This document shows positions 27,375 through 36,795 of a stretch of DNA of 64,000 bases, piece by piece. The translations under genes and the position numbers were made by a program. The stretch covers positions 62,001-126,000 of the forward strand of contig NZ_FOGR01000008.1 of the NCBI RefSeq assembly GCF_900111275.1, in the 5' to 3' direction. The DNA is from Rhizobium sp. NFR03. GTDB taxonomy: Bacteria > Pseudomonadota > Alphaproteobacteria > Rhizobiales > Rhizobiaceae. Numbering within the stretch: position 1 is the first letter of the stretch; every line of letters starts with the position of its first letter. The notes below the pieces were generated by a model, which did not search any database, had not been told where the DNA came from, and worked only from the letters and a program-made list of their open reading frames with translations.

Positions 27375-28291
27375 TGTCCATCACATCCGCACTCGACACC
27401 CCGATCGTTTCGAAGGCGGCGAGCCGCTCGATTGCGAGGCGCATCTTCGATCGCGCCGCATCGACACCCGGTTTCCGCAGCGGCCTTGCGATCTTCCTGC
27501 TGCTGGCGATCGCCGCAGCGCTCTACCCTGAAATCAGCGGCATCGACCCGACCAAGATGGATGTGAAGGCCCGCCTTTTGCCGCCGCTCTTTTTCGGTGA
27601 AAAATGGAGCTGGGGTCATCCGCTCGGCACCGACCAGATCGGCCGCGACATGTTGGTGCGCTCGCTTGTCGGCCTGCGTTATTCCTTCCTGATCGGCATT
27701 GCGTCGGTCGCCGTCACGCTGATCATCGGCTGCGCACTCGGTACCATCGCTGGTTATTTCGGCGGTCGTATCGACATGCTGATCATGCGCCTCACAGATG
27801 CGCAGCTGTCGATCCCGATGATCATTCTGGCGATCGCCGTTCTCGGTGTCTCGCGCCCCACCATTCCGGCCATTGTGCTGGTGCTCGGGCTTTCAAGCTG
27901 GCCGGTCTATGCGCGCATCATGCGCAGCATCGTGATGACGGAAAGGCAGCGGGAATATGTGCGCGCCGCAAAGCTCGGCGGCTCGACAGATATCCGCATC
28001 ATCATCAGCCTGCTGCTACCGCTCCTCCTACCGCCGGTGATCTTCACCTCGGTACTCGATGTGGCGCGCATGATGATCTTCGAATCGACTCTCGGCTTCC
28101 TCGGTCTCGGGGTTCAGCCGCCAACGCCGACCTTCGGCAACATCATCGCCGATGGCCGCAAATATCTTCTCAATGCCTGGTGGATCGCCACCATGCCCGG
28201 CATTTTCCTCGGCCTGACGCTGACGAGCATCAACCTCATCGGTGCCTCGCTGGAGCGTGCCCGCAATACCATCCACGGAGGGTCCGAATGA
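27374..28291 (+). CDS. peptide-type ABC transporter permease (DppC-like)
   Basis: The 305-residue permease has the N-terminal cytoplasmic extension and first helix around RSGLAIFLLLAIAAAL, the periplasmic GHPLGTDQIGRDMLVRSL motif and the EAA loop AAKLGGSTDIRIIISLLLPL. It overlaps both neighbours (TGATG with the DppB-like gene, ATGA with the ATPase), a tightly coupled arrangement. Confidence 0.94.
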   Translation: MSITSALDTPIVSKAASRSIARRIFDRAASTPGFRSGLAIFLLLAIAAALYPEISGIDPTKMDVKARLLPPLFFGEKWSWGHPLGTDQIGRDMLVRSLVGLRYSFLIGIASVAVTLIIGCALGTIAGYFGGRIDMLIMRLTDAQLSIPMIILAIAVLGVSRPTIPAIVLVLGLSSWPVYARIMRSIVMTERQREYVRAAKLGGSTDIRIIISLLLPLLLPPVIFTSVLDVARMMIFESTLGFLGLGVQPPTPTFGNIIADGRKYLLNAWWIATMPGIFLGLTLTSINLIGASLERARNTIHGGSE

Positions 28292-30129
28292 TGAGCCAGC
28301 CGCTTCTTCAACTGAAAAACCTGACGGTCACCGCCGGACGAACGGATACGGCGAAGACCATCCTCAACGACATTTCCTTCGCCCTCGCCCCGCGTGAAAT
28401 CGTCGGCGTCGTCGGTGCCAGTGGTGCCGGCAAGACGGTGCTGTCCAAGGCCGTCGTCAACTGGCTGGAGGCTCCCCTCGCCTTGCGGTCCGGCAGCGTC
28501 CTGTTCGAAGGCAAGGACATATACGGCCTGTCCGAAACCGACATGCGCACCTTGCGCCGCCGGGTAGCCTATGTCGGTGCCAACCCGATGGGCGCGCTTG
28601 ATCCGACGCTTCCCGTCGGCGCACAGATCGTCGAAAAGCTGCGTGCCGTTATTCCGGGCACATCCTGGAAGGACGCCGAAAAACGCACGATCGAACTGCT
28701 TGAGGCGGTGCGCATTCCCTCCGCCCGCAGCCGGTTCAGCGATTATCCGTCGCAGTTTTCCGGCGGCATGATGCAGCGTGCGCTGATCGTCGATGCGCTG
28801 GTCACCAATCCGGCGCTTTTGATCGCCGATAATGTCACCCAGCCGCTCGACGTCACCGTCGCCGCCCAGGTCATCCGGCTAATGAAAGAGCTGACCGCCA
28901 GCTTCGATACGGCGGTTCTGTTCGTTTCTTCCTCCCTGCCGATTGCCCGCGAAGCCTGCAACCGCATTCTGGTGATGGAGCAAGGCCGTATCGTCGAAGA
29001 GCAGGAAACCGAGCGGCTGATCGCCAGCCCCATTCACGCATACACGAAGGAACTCGTCGAGCAGACGCCGAAAATCTGGATCGAGAAGACCGAGATGCCG
29101 CGCCTCAACGACAAGCGCGATGTCGTGTTGAGCCTGCGCGACGCCTCACAGATTTATAAAGTGAAGAAAAAGACCGGCTTCGGTGGCTTCAACCAGGTGC
29201 GCGCCGTGCGCAACGTCACTTTCGATGTCCGCCGCGGCGACAGCTTTGGCATCGTCGGTGAATCCGGTTGCGGCAAGTCGACACTGATGCGGCTTTTGAG
29301 CCGGCTGGAACTGCCAAGCTCGGGTCAGGTCCTGTGCGGCGGCGATGATATCGCAAGGCTCGGCGGTAAGAACCTTTTGACCTTCCGCAAGAAGCTGCAG
29401 ATGGTGCTGCAGGATCCGTTCGGCTCCCTGCCGCCGCGCACGGCAGTCGGCAAGATGCTGGAAGGGCCGCTGCGTACCCATGGCTGGAAGGACAGTACCA
29501 AGATCCGCGAGCGGGTGCTGAAGGTGATGGGCGAAGTCGGCCTGTCTGCCGATCTCTACGAGGAATTGCCGCTGGGCCTCAGCGCCGGACAGCGCCAGCG
29601 CATCAATGTCGCCCGCGCGTTGGTTCTGGAACCGGAAATCCTGATCATGGACGAGACGCTATCGGCCCTCGACCAGACGGAACAGTTCAAGCTTCTCGAT
29701 CTCTTCCAGAAGCTGCAGAAGGAATACGACCTCACCTATATCTTCATCTCCCATGACCTTGCGATGGTTCGAAAGGTCTGCAACCGAGTGGCGGTGATGT
29801 ATCTCGGCGAGGTCTTTGAGCTTGCCGACAACGAGCGGCTGTTCTTCGATCCCGGCCACCCCTACACGATGGCGCTTTTGAGCGCGATGCCGACCCTTGA
29901 ACAACGGCGCTATCAGCCGGAGGATTGCCTGCTCGAAGGTGAGCCGCCGAGCCCCATCGACGTTCCGCCCGGTTGCAGCTTCAAGTCGCGCTGTCCGCAT
30001 GCGATGGAGAAATGCGGCAGCCTGCAGCCGACGCTTACCGTGCGCGGTAGCCAGGATTTCGCTGCCTGCCATTTGATCCAGCCGCCCGCCTCCGGCGGGG
30101 CTGAAACCCGCCAGATGGCGCTGGCCTGA
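28288..30129 (+). CDS. fused double ATP-binding protein with one degenerate nucleotide site
   Basis: The 613-residue protein is read from ATG 28288, which overlaps the permease stop; the longer frame from 27604 is antisense-free noise within the permease gene. NBD1: Walker A GASGAGKT, signature FSGGMMQR, but Walker B reads [12 protein letters not shown] (catalytic Glu replaced by Asn) and the H-loop reads FVSSSLP (His replaced by Ser). NBD2: Walker A GESGCGKS, Walker [13 protein letters not shown] and H-loop FISHDLA intact, but signature LSAGQRQR (second Gly to...Ala shift of the consensus LSGGQ). Thus the site made by NBD1 Walker motifs plus NBD2 signature is degenerate, and the other is consensus. 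A C-terminal oligopeptide-type Cys cluster ([18 protein letters not shown]) is present. Confidence 0.94.
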   Translation: MMSQPLLQLKNLTVTAGRTDTAKTILNDISFALAPREIVGVVGASGAGKTVLSKAVVNWLEAPLALRSGSVLFEGKDIYGLSETDMRTLRRRVAYVGANPMGALDPTLPVGAQIVEKLRAVIPGTSWKDAEKRTIELLEAVRIPSARSRFSDYPSQFSGGMMQRALIVDALVTNPALLIADNVTQPLDVTVAAQVIRLMKELTASFDTAVLFVSSSLPIAREACNRILVMEQGRIVEEQETERLIASPIHAYTKELVEQTPKIWIEKTEMPRLNDKRDVVLSLRDASQIYKVKKKTGFGGFNQVRAVRNVTFDVRRGDSFGIVGESGCGKSTLMRLLSRLELPSSGQVLCGGDDIARLGGKNLLTFRKKLQMVLQDPFGSLPPRTAVGKMLEGPLRTHGWKDSTKIRERVLKVMGEVGLSADLYEELPLGLSAGQRQRINVARALVLEPEILIMDETLSALDQTEQFKLLDLFQKLQKEYDLTYIFISHDLAMVRKVCNRVAVMYLGEVFELADNERLFFDPGHPYTMALLSAMPTLEQRRYQPEDCLLEGEPPSPIDVPPGCSFKSRCPHAMEKCGSLQPTLTVRGSQDFAACHLIQPPASGGAETRQMALA

Positions 30130-30188
30130 ACATGGTTGCGGCCCTTGTCGAAGGGGCCGTAACGATCGCCATAATTCAAGGTCCATTT

Positions 30189-30950
30189 ATGAGTTTCACC
30201 GAACATCGCCTCAAGCTCATCCTCGACATGCTGAAACAGACCAAGCGCGTCAATGTGAAGGAGCTTGCCGATCATCTGCAGGTCAGCCAGGAATCGATCC
30301 GGCGCGACCTCAAGGAGCTTGAGACACGCGGCTATGCCCGTCGCGTCTATGGCGGCGCCGTGCTCGATCAGCAAGAGAGCGACCAGCCATTCAACGACCG
30401 TCTGCGCGTCAGCGCCCGCGAAAAGGCAAGAATCGGCGAGGCAGCTGCGGCGCTTGTCAAGGACGGGATGAAGGTCTTCATCGATACCGGCACCACGACG
30501 ATCGCCTGCCTGAGACATCTTGAAACCCGCAAGGACATTACCGTCGTCAGCAATTCGCTGGCCGTGGCGGCGCATTTCTTCCATCTGCCGCAAGCAAGCG
30601 TACGGGTTCTCGGCGGCCGCATGCGCTCCGACTACCAGGCGACCTACGGCCATGAAACGGTGGCGGCGCTGAAGGAGCATTTCTTCGATCTGGCGATCAT
30701 TGCCATCAGCGCCATTCATTCGGAACGCGGCTTCATGGATTTCGGTGAGGACGAGGCGGTCCTGCGCCGTGTCGCCAAGGCCCAGGCCAAGCGGTCGATC
30801 ATCGTCGCCGACAGTTCCAAGTTCGGCCGCCTCGGCTCTATCCATACTTTCGGCCTGAGCGAGATCGACGCGGTGGTAACGAGCGGCGTGATCGCCCGAG
30901 AATTTTCAGACCAATTCAAACAATCCAATGTGGAAATCATAAATGCCTGA
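30189..30950 (+). CDS. DeoR-family transcriptional regulator
   Basis: The 253-residue protein is read from ATG 30189 (MSFTEHRLKLILDML); the preceding in-frame 19 residues overlap a hairpin (30139-30159) and lack a ribosome site. The DeoR HTH NVKELADHLQVSQESIRRDLKELE is followed by the family motif GYARRVYGGAVL, and the C-terminal sugar-phosphate-isomerase-like sensor domain contains DTGTTTIACLRHL. Members sense phosphorylated small molecules, which fits an operon with two kinases. It overlaps the hydrolase gene by 8 bases. A likely operator is the tandem repeat at 24678-24713. Confidence 0.92.
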   Translation: MSFTEHRLKLILDMLKQTKRVNVKELADHLQVSQESIRRDLKELETRGYARRVYGGAVLDQQESDQPFNDRLRVSAREKARIGEAAAALVKDGMKVFIDTGTTTIACLRHLETRKDITVVSNSLAVAAHFFHLPQASVRVLGGRMRSDYQATYGHETVAALKEHFFDLAIIAISAIHSERGFMDFGEDEAVLRRVAKAQAKRSIIVADSSKFGRLGSIHTFGLSEIDAVVTSGVIAREFSDQFKQSNVEIINA

Positions 30951-32235
30951 CGTCCCCACCCCTTTTTCTGCCCCGATCAACGCTGAACGGCTTCAATCGC
31001 TGATGGAGGCGGTCTCCACCTTTGGCGGCGGGCCGGATGGTTCGATGACCCGTCTCACGCTGTCCAGGGAAGACGGCATGGCGCGCGACTGGCTGGGTCG
31101 CTGGTTTGCCGAAAACGGTTTCGAGCAGGCCGTCGATGCGATCGGCAACCAGTTCGGCAAGATGACGCTGGCCGGTGCCAACGCGCCGGTCGTCATGGTC
31201 GGCTCCCATATCGACAGCCAGCCGAATGGCGGCCGCTTCGATGGCGCACTCGGCGTCGTCGCGGCCTGCGAGGCGGTCGTCTCAGTCACCGAAAGACTGA
31301 AGGCGGAAGATCGGCTGTCCGCCTGCAATTTCCAGATCGTCAACTGGACGAACGAGGAAGGTGCCCGTTTCCAGCCGAGCCTTCTGGGCAGCAGCGTCTT
31401 TACCGGCGCGGCCGACCTCGAATGGGCGCTGGACCGCACCGATGGCGACGGCATTTCTGTACGCCAGTCGCTGGAAGAGATCGGTTATGCCGGGAAGGAC
31501 AAGGTAGAGATCCCCGACGCGCTGATCGAGCTGCATATCGAGGGCGATACGACGTTGAGCCGCGCTGGCGAAAGGTTCGGCATCTTCACCCGCTTCTGGG
31601 GTGCCACGAAATACCGCCTCGCCTTCTTGGGGCGGCAGGCCCATACGGGTGCCACCCCGATGGCAGACCGCAAGGATGCGCTGCTTGCCGCCGCCTATCT
31701 GATGGCCGATCTCAAGCAGATCTCGACAGAACACGGTCTCGACCTGCACACGTCCGTCGGCCGCCTGGAAGTCTATCCCAACTCCCCGAATGTCGTGCCT
31801 GCCGAAGCCGTGCTCTTTATCGAACTGCGCTCGGGCTCGCCGGAAATCCTGGCCGAGGCGGAGCGCAAGATAAAGATCAAGATCGACGAGGCGGCGCTAA
31901 AAGCCGGTGTAACCTCGGAAGTCCGCTCGATCGACCGCCGCAAGGCAGGACCTTTCGCGCCGGGCCTAATTGCGCTGGCAGAAAATGCCGCGGCGCGTCT
32001 CGGCCAGACCGCCCGCCGCCTCGATACAATCGGCGGCCATGATGCGGTCGCCGTCTCCGATGTCTGCCCGGCCGTGGTTCTGGCAGTGCGGAGCCGCGAC
32101 GGCGTGATCCATCATCCGACCGAATATACCTCCCCAGAAGACCAGGCACTCGGCACACAGATATTGGCGGACATGCTTTACAAGATTGCCTGCGAAGGGC
32201 TGCAGGCTGCGGAAGTGAGCGAGGCTGCCGAATGA
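30943..32235 (+). CDS. M20-family Zn-dependent hydrolase (N-carbamoyl-amino acid / allantoate amidohydrolase type)
   Basis: The 430-residue protein belongs to the AllC/HyuC group: GSHIDSQPNGGRFDGALGVVAACE provides the first metal ligands (H, D), NWTNEEGARFQPS the Glu pair, and DTIGGHDAVAVSD and HHPTEYTSPED the C-terminal ligands and substrate Arg/His region. This group cleaves N-carbamoyl, ureido or amide bonds with release of ammonia or CO2. Here it is in an operon with choline/ethanolamine-kinase-like proteins, so a carbamoyl or acyl derivative of an amino alcohol is a candidate substrate (inference). It overlaps DeoR by 8 bases and the first kinase by 4. Confidence 0.9.
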   Translation: MPDVPTPFSAPINAERLQSLMEAVSTFGGGPDGSMTRLTLSREDGMARDWLGRWFAENGFEQAVDAIGNQFGKMTLAGANAPVVMVGSHIDSQPNGGRFDGALGVVAACEAVVSVTERLKAEDRLSACNFQIVNWTNEEGARFQPSLLGSSVFTGAADLEWALDRTDGDGISVRQSLEEIGYAGKDKVEIPDALIELHIEGDTTLSRAGERFGIFTRFWGATKYRLAFLGRQAHTGATPMADRKDALLAAAYLMADLKQISTEHGLDLHTSVGRLEVYPNSPNVVPAEAVLFIELRSGSPEILAEAERKIKIKIDEAALKAGVTSEVRSIDRRKAGPFAPGLIALAENAAARLGQTARRLDTIGGHDAVAVSDVCPAVVLAVRSRDGVIHHPTEYTSPEDQALGTQILADMLYKIACEGLQAAEVSEAAE

Positions 32236-33197
32236 AGATAGCGGGCTCTCCAGAAACCCCGATGGAAACCCGCGCGGAGACCGCGCTTGTCGCCTTCTCT
32301 TCCGTGCTCGGTGAAACGCCGTCTTATGCGCCGGCGACGGCAGCGGTCGCATCGCCGTCGTATCACGCCGTCGAATCCTGCAGCTTCGCGGTCGCGACGG
32401 CTGGTGGCGAGGCTGATTACTTCCTGCGTCTCGGTGCCGATGAAGTCGCCGATCTCGTGGATGGAGAAGCGGCCTTTACGGCAGCACTACGTTTTCACCA
32501 GCTCGGGTTTTCACCGCAGCCTTTTGGCTACGATGCCGCGAACGGCGCTACCCTGTTTGCCCGGCTCGGCGACGGTTGGCGGGCGGCAAAGATCGACGAT
32601 CTGATGCAGCCGGCAGCCGTTGCCCGTCTGATCGACATGCAGAAGGCGATCGCAGCCTCCGCCAAGTTCGGCCGGACCTGGTCCGTCTTCGACGGCATCG
32701 TCCAATTGTGGCCGATCGTTGCCGCCGGCGACACAAGCCTGCCCGGCGATGCCGACTGGATGCTGTCCTGGATGGTGCCGATCCGCGAGGCGATTTTAGC
32801 GGCCGGCATTGATCTGAGACCTGCTCATGGCGACCCGCATTCGTCCAACGTGATGCTTGGGACCGATGGCGCACTTCAGCTTGTCGATTTCGACATGGCG
32901 GCCGATATCGACCCATATTACCAACTCGGCGTGCAGATGAACGAACTCTACCAGTTCGAAACCCAGATGCGGCTGCTGCTCGAAATGCATGATGGCGCAT
33001 TCAGCGAAAAGGCCTTCAACCGCTGCCGCGCCTATGCCGCCGCAGATGATCTCTACTGGGCGCTGCGCAGCCTCGTGCTGGAGCTCCGTTCGCCGCCGAA
33101 GGGCGTGGAATTCTTGAAATATGCCAGCTGGCGATTCCTCCGATGCCGCATGCTTCTTAGCCATCCGGACTTCGAGGCACGGTTGCGGTCTCTCTGA
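32232..33197 (+). CDS. phosphotransferase, APH/choline-kinase superfamily (first of two)
   Basis: The 321-residue protein has the aminoglycoside/choline kinase-like catalytic loop LRPAHGDPHSSNVML (H-G-D-x-H-x-x-N, about residues 195-209) and the metal-binding DFD in LQLVDFDMAADIDPYYQLG. The N-terminal lobe is weakly conserved. It would phosphorylate a small hydroxyl compound with ATP. It is followed 32 bases later by a second, divergent kinase of the same superfamily, so the two may form a heteromer or act in sequence. Confidence 0.85.
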   Translation: MKIAGSPETPMETRAETALVAFSSVLGETPSYAPATAAVASPSYHAVESCSFAVATAGGEADYFLRLGADEVADLVDGEAAFTAALRFHQLGFSPQPFGYDAANGATLFARLGDGWRAAKIDDLMQPAAVARLIDMQKAIAASAKFGRTWSVFDGIVQLWPIVAAGDTSLPGDADWMLSWMVPIREAILAAGIDLRPAHGDPHSSNVMLGTDGALQLVDFDMAADIDPYYQLGVQMNELYQFETQMRLLLEMHDGAFSEKAFNRCRAYAAADDLYWALRSLVLELRSPPKGVEFLKYASWRFLRCRMLLSHPDFEARLRSL

Positions 33198-33229
33198 AGA
33201 CGATCATAAAAAGAAACGGGAACAAGGCG

Positions 33230-34165
33230 ATGAACGAACTGGGAATGGCACGATCGGATGCCGAACGGGCGGTCGAAGCGGCGATCGTCCAGGTGGAACC
33301 CTGGAGCGGACGGCGGCTGCGTTACCGCCCGGTTTCCGGCGGTATCAGCAACACGAATTTCCGCATCGATGTCGAAGGACACAATCTTGGATATTTCCTT
33401 AAGATCCCCGGCCGCGGCACCGAGATGTTCATCGACCGCAAGGCTGCAGCCGCCGCCAGCAAGCAGGCGGAAGCGATCGGCGTCGGTCCGAAGACATTCG
33501 ACTATCTCAATCACCTCGACATCGAGATTGCTGAATTTATCGATGGCCGCCGCCCCTCGACCCACGAGGATTTTGCCGACCCCATCATCCGCAACGAAGC
33601 GGTGCGCGTCTACCGACAGTTTCACGAGGCCCCTGCCCTACCGCTGACCAAAACCGTGTTCGACATGATCGAGGAACATTTCGGCCAGGTCCGGGACCTC
33701 GGCGGTTACTGGCCGCTCGATCACGCATTTCTCTATCGGTCCTATCTGCAGGCGCGCGAAGCGCTGGAAGCCTCCGGGCTCGATCTCGTCCCCTGCTTTA
33801 ACGATCCGATGCCGGGCAATTTTCTGATCGGCGCCGACAAGTCGATCAAGCTGATCGATTTCGAATATGCGTCGAACAATGAAAGGCTCTACGACCTCGC
33901 GATCTGGAGCGGCGAGATGTTTTATTCGGAAGACACAGACTGCGCGATCATCGAGGAATATTTCGGCCGCTACGATAAGGCGCATCACGCGCGCTTCACC
34001 GTCCACAAGGCATTGGCCGACATCAAGTGGAGCACCTGGGCGATGGTGCAGAACCGCATTTCGACGCTGGATTTCGACTTTTACAAATACGGGATTTGGA
34101 AGCACATGCGCGCCCGCTCGATCATCCACGATCCCCGTTGGCCCCTGTTCCTGAAAGCCCTCTAA
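33230..34165 (+). CDS. phosphotransferase, choline/ethanolamine-kinase-like (second of two)
   Basis: The 311-residue protein has RYRPVSGGISNTNFRID near the N-terminus (as in bacterial choline/thiamine kinases), catalytic loop LVPCFNDPMPGNFLIG (N-D-x-x-x-x-N) and IKLIDFEYASNNERLYDLA, which is the choline/ethanolamine kinase pattern. The likely substrate is a choline-, ethanolamine- or similar amino-alcohol, consistent with eutB downstream. Its stop overlaps the start of the phosphatase gene. Confidence 0.88.
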   Translation: MNELGMARSDAERAVEAAIVQVEPWSGRRLRYRPVSGGISNTNFRIDVEGHNLGYFLKIPGRGTEMFIDRKAAAAASKQAEAIGVGPKTFDYLNHLDIEIAEFIDGRRPSTHEDFADPIIRNEAVRVYRQFHEAPALPLTKTVFDMIEEHFGQVRDLGGYWPLDHAFLYRSYLQAREALEASGLDLVPCFNDPMPGNFLIGADKSIKLIDFEYASNNERLYDLAIWSGEMFYSEDTDCAIIEEYFGRYDKAHHARFTVHKALADIKWSTWAMVQNRISTLDFDFYKYGIWKHMRARSIIHDPRWPLFLKAL

Positions 34166-34953
34166 TGCCCCTTTCCGATATCCAACCGCATGAGACCGAG
34201 GCCTATCTCGCCTTTGCAGCCGAGCTTGCAGATGTGGCAAGGCCGCTGGCGCTTTCCTATTTCAGGACGCCGCTCGAGGTGATTTCGAAACTCGACGAAA
34301 GTCCGGTGACGATCGCCGACCGGACGATCGAAAAGCGGCTTCGCGAGGTGATCGAAGACCGCTTTCCCGACCACGGCATCCATGGCGAGGAGTTCGGCGT
34401 TAAAGACGGCAATGCCTTCACCTGGGTGCTGGACCCGATCGACGGAACCAAAAGCTTCATCACCGGCTTTCCGCTGTTCGGCACGCTGATTTCGCTTGCT
34501 TATCAGGAAATGCCATTCTGCGGCCTGATCGATATCCCGGCAACCGGCGAACGTTGGATTGGCAAGCCGGCAGCGACACTCTTTGCCGACAAGGCTGCCC
34601 GCACCAGCACCTGCGGGACCCTGTCCGAGGCACGTTTCTATACGACCTCGCCTGACATGTTTTCCGGCGACGAGGCCGATCATTTCGACCTCCTGTCACG
34701 GAAGGCGAGGCTCCGGCGCTTCGGAGGAGATTGTTATATCTATGGCTTGATCGCGTCCGGCCATTGCGACATCGCGCTCGAAACCGGCTTGCAGCCCTAT
34801 GACTACATGGCCCTTGTGCCGGTCGTCACAGGTGCCGGTGGCTGCATCACCGACTGGCAGGGGGAAGCGTTATCGATTCATTCGGACGGACGAGTGCTGG
34901 CGTCTGCCACACGGGCACTCCATGATGAAGCGCTGTCGCTCCTCAACCGGTAA
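34165..34953 (+). CDS. inositol-monophosphatase-family phosphatase (HisN/CysQ-like)
   Basis: The 262-residue protein is read from ATG 34165, overlapping the kinase stop. Metal-binding motifs are HGIHGEEFG and WVLDPIDGTKSFITGFPLFGTL (D-P-I-D-G-T); the third motif reads GLQPYDYMALVPVVTGAGG, with Tyr-Asp where many family members have Trp-Asp. It hydrolyses a phosphomonoester. A phosphatase in the same operon as two kinases is unusual and suggests that the phosphorylated intermediate is transient or that one partner is regulatory. Confidence 0.9.
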   Translation: MPLSDIQPHETEAYLAFAAELADVARPLALSYFRTPLEVISKLDESPVTIADRTIEKRLREVIEDRFPDHGIHGEEFGVKDGNAFTWVLDPIDGTKSFITGFPLFGTLISLAYQEMPFCGLIDIPATGERWIGKPAATLFADKAARTSTCGTLSEARFYTTSPDMFSGDEADHFDLLSRKARLRRFGGDCYIYGLIASGHCDIALETGLQPYDYMALVPVVTGAGGCITDWQGEALSIHSDGRVLASATRALHDEALSLLNR

Positions 34954-34961
34954 CAGGCACC

Positions 34962-36282
34962 ATGTCCTACACGACGACGATCGAGCAGACGGTTTTCCGA
35001 CCTGAAGGATCTGCTGGCGAAGGCGACGCCGGAGCGGTAGCGGGACCAGATGGCGGGCATTGCTGCTGATGGCCCGCTTGAGCGGCTGGCTGCGCAGATG
35101 GCGCTGGCCGACTTGCCGCTGAAAGCGTTTCTCGGAGAGGAGCTAATTTCATCGGACGATGACGAGGTCTCGCGGCAGATTGCAGCCCGGCATGACCCGG
35201 CAGCGTTTGCACCGATCTCATCTTTGACGGTCGGCGAACTCCGCGAATGGCTGCTGCGCCCGGAAACTGCTCATGACCGGCTGGAGGCCGTCACCTGGGG
35301 TCTGACCCCGGAAATGGTCGCGGCCGTGTCAAAGATCATGCCGCTGCAGGACATGATAGCGGTATCCACCAAGCGTCGTGTGGTCACCCGGTTCCGCAAT
35401 ACAATTGGTCTCGCAGGCCGGATTTCCACCCGCAACCAGCGGAACCAACCGACAGATGACAGCCGCGGCATCATCGCGTCCGCCATCGACGGGCTGTTGA
35501 TGGGATCGGGTGACGCGGTGATCGGCATCAATCCGGCAACCGACAGCACCAAGGATTATATCCGCATCGTTTCGCTGCTTGACGAATCGCGCGAGAAACT
35601 GGCGATCCCGACCCAGACTTGCTGCCTCGGCCCTGTGACGACGGCGATCCAGGCGATCGAACGCGGCGCGCCGGTCGATCTCGTCTTCCAGTCGGTGGCC
35701 GGATCGGAAAAGGCCAATCGCGGTTTCGGCGTCGATATTTCGCTGCTGAAAGAGGCGCATGAGGCGGGGAGATCGCTTAATCGTGGCATGCCGGGCTCCA
35801 GTGTCATGTATTTCGAGACGGGACAGGGCGCTGCACTTTCGGCGGATGCGCATTTCGGCGTCGATCAGCAGACGATGGAGACACGCGCCTATGCCGTGGC
35901 CCGCGAGTTCGATCCGCTCCTGGTCAATACCGTGGTCGGGTTCTTCGGCCCGGAATATCTGTTCAACGGCAAGCAGATCATCCGTGCCGGCATCGAGGAT
36001 CATTTCTGCGGCAAGCTTCTGGGTCTGCCGATGCGGGTCGACGTCTGTTACACCAATCATGCGGATGCCGACCAGGAAGACATGGATACGCTGTTGACGC
36101 TACTCTGTGCGGCAGGTGTCAATTTCGTCATCACGGTGCCGGGTGCCGAAGACATCATGCTGAACTACCAGTCCTTGTCGCATCACGACGCCGTCTATTG
36201 CCGCGAAACGCTGAAACGTCTGCAATATGAGGTTGCGGAAATCGCCAATCCCGCGCCAACGGATGGCGTAGAGGTGCGCTGA
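34962..36282 (+). pseudogene. eutB: ethanolamine ammonia-lyase large subunit, 5' end broken
   Basis: From ATG 34962 the frame reads MSYTTTIEQTVF, then the expected continuation DLKDLLAKATPER appears in the +1 frame (from 34999). It hits TAG at 35038-35040 where homologues have Ser, and continues RDQMAGIAADG. From ATG 35050 a 410-residue frame is intact and strongly EutB-like (LMGSGDAVIGINPATDS, VFQSVAGSEKANRGFGVD, YFETGQGAALSADAHFG, CYTNHADADQEDMDTL). EutB, with EutC and adenosylcobalamin, converts ethanolamine to acetaldehyde plus ammonia. About 30 N-terminal residues are lost unless translation starts at 35050, where no strong ribosome site is seen. No eutC follows. It is probably inactive, or a relic at the edge of the conjugative region. 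Confidence 0.85.
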
Positions 36283-36341
36283 TCTCGGGCTCTCAGTTGA
36301 TACTGAGTCCGACTAATCGCCGGGCTACCCGCCGACCACGA

Positions 36342-36461
36342 TCAGCGTCGGCCGCGCCGCCCGCGCGAGATGGCCCGGCAGGTAGTCCGAGCGATGTCGG
36401 CGCGAAATATGCGCTCGTTTTCGACCGGGGTCAGGATATGGGTTTCGCGAGGCTCCGACAT
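36342..36461 (-). CDS. small hypothetical protein downstream of traA
   Basis: The 39-residue frame MSEPRETHILTPVENERIF... starts 3 bases after the stop of the gene at 36465-36734, with GGGAG inside that gene's last codons as ribosome site. It becomes Arg-rich at the end, and another frame remains open to 36317, so it may be the truncated head of a longer protein. No function recognised. Confidence 0.4.
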   Translation of the reverse strand: MSEPRETHILTPVENERIFRADIARTTCRAISRGRRGRR

Positions 36462-36464
36462 GGC

Positions 36465-36734
36465 TCAGAGCTCCCGCCAGAGCAGCTCCTCATCCCGGAC
36501 CTTCGGCCCCCACTCCGCGATCAGCGGCTCGACGGTCTCGGGCATCCCGACGACAACGCCGTGCTGAAGCCCGAGCAGGTCACGCCGGCGCGACCTTAGC
36601 CGCTCGGCTTCGACCAGATCGCGGTCGCCGATGTCGTGCAGCCGGACCGATAGGAGGCTCCGTCCCCGGTTCATGATCTCGATCGCTAGGTCAGCCCGCA
36701 CGATCGCGTAGAAATCTGCTGCCTGTTCCGTCAT
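36465..36734 (-). CDS. conserved-looking hypothetical protein downstream of traA
   Basis: The 89-residue soluble protein (MTEQAADFYAIVRADLAIEIM...) is acidic/basic mixed, without signal or membrane segments. It starts 62 bases after the traA stop in the same direction, with an AGGGA ribosome site, and is therefore probably co-transcribed with traA. No family recognised. Confidence 0.6.
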   Translation of the reverse strand: MTEQAADFYAIVRADLAIEIMNRGRSLLSVRLHDIGDRDLVEAERLRSRRRDLLGLQHGVVVGMPETVEPLIAEWGPKVRDEELLWREL

Positions 36735-36795
36735 GGGTGTGTCCCTGGTTTAAGTTCACGGTCTTCGGCTTGGCCGAGGGTTTTCGGGGCACCGA

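Noticed and set aside
36283-36341. Remnant of eutC after eutB
   Set aside because: Translations in all plus-strand frames show none of the EutC motifs; the minus strand here belongs to the tail of the traA-side genes.
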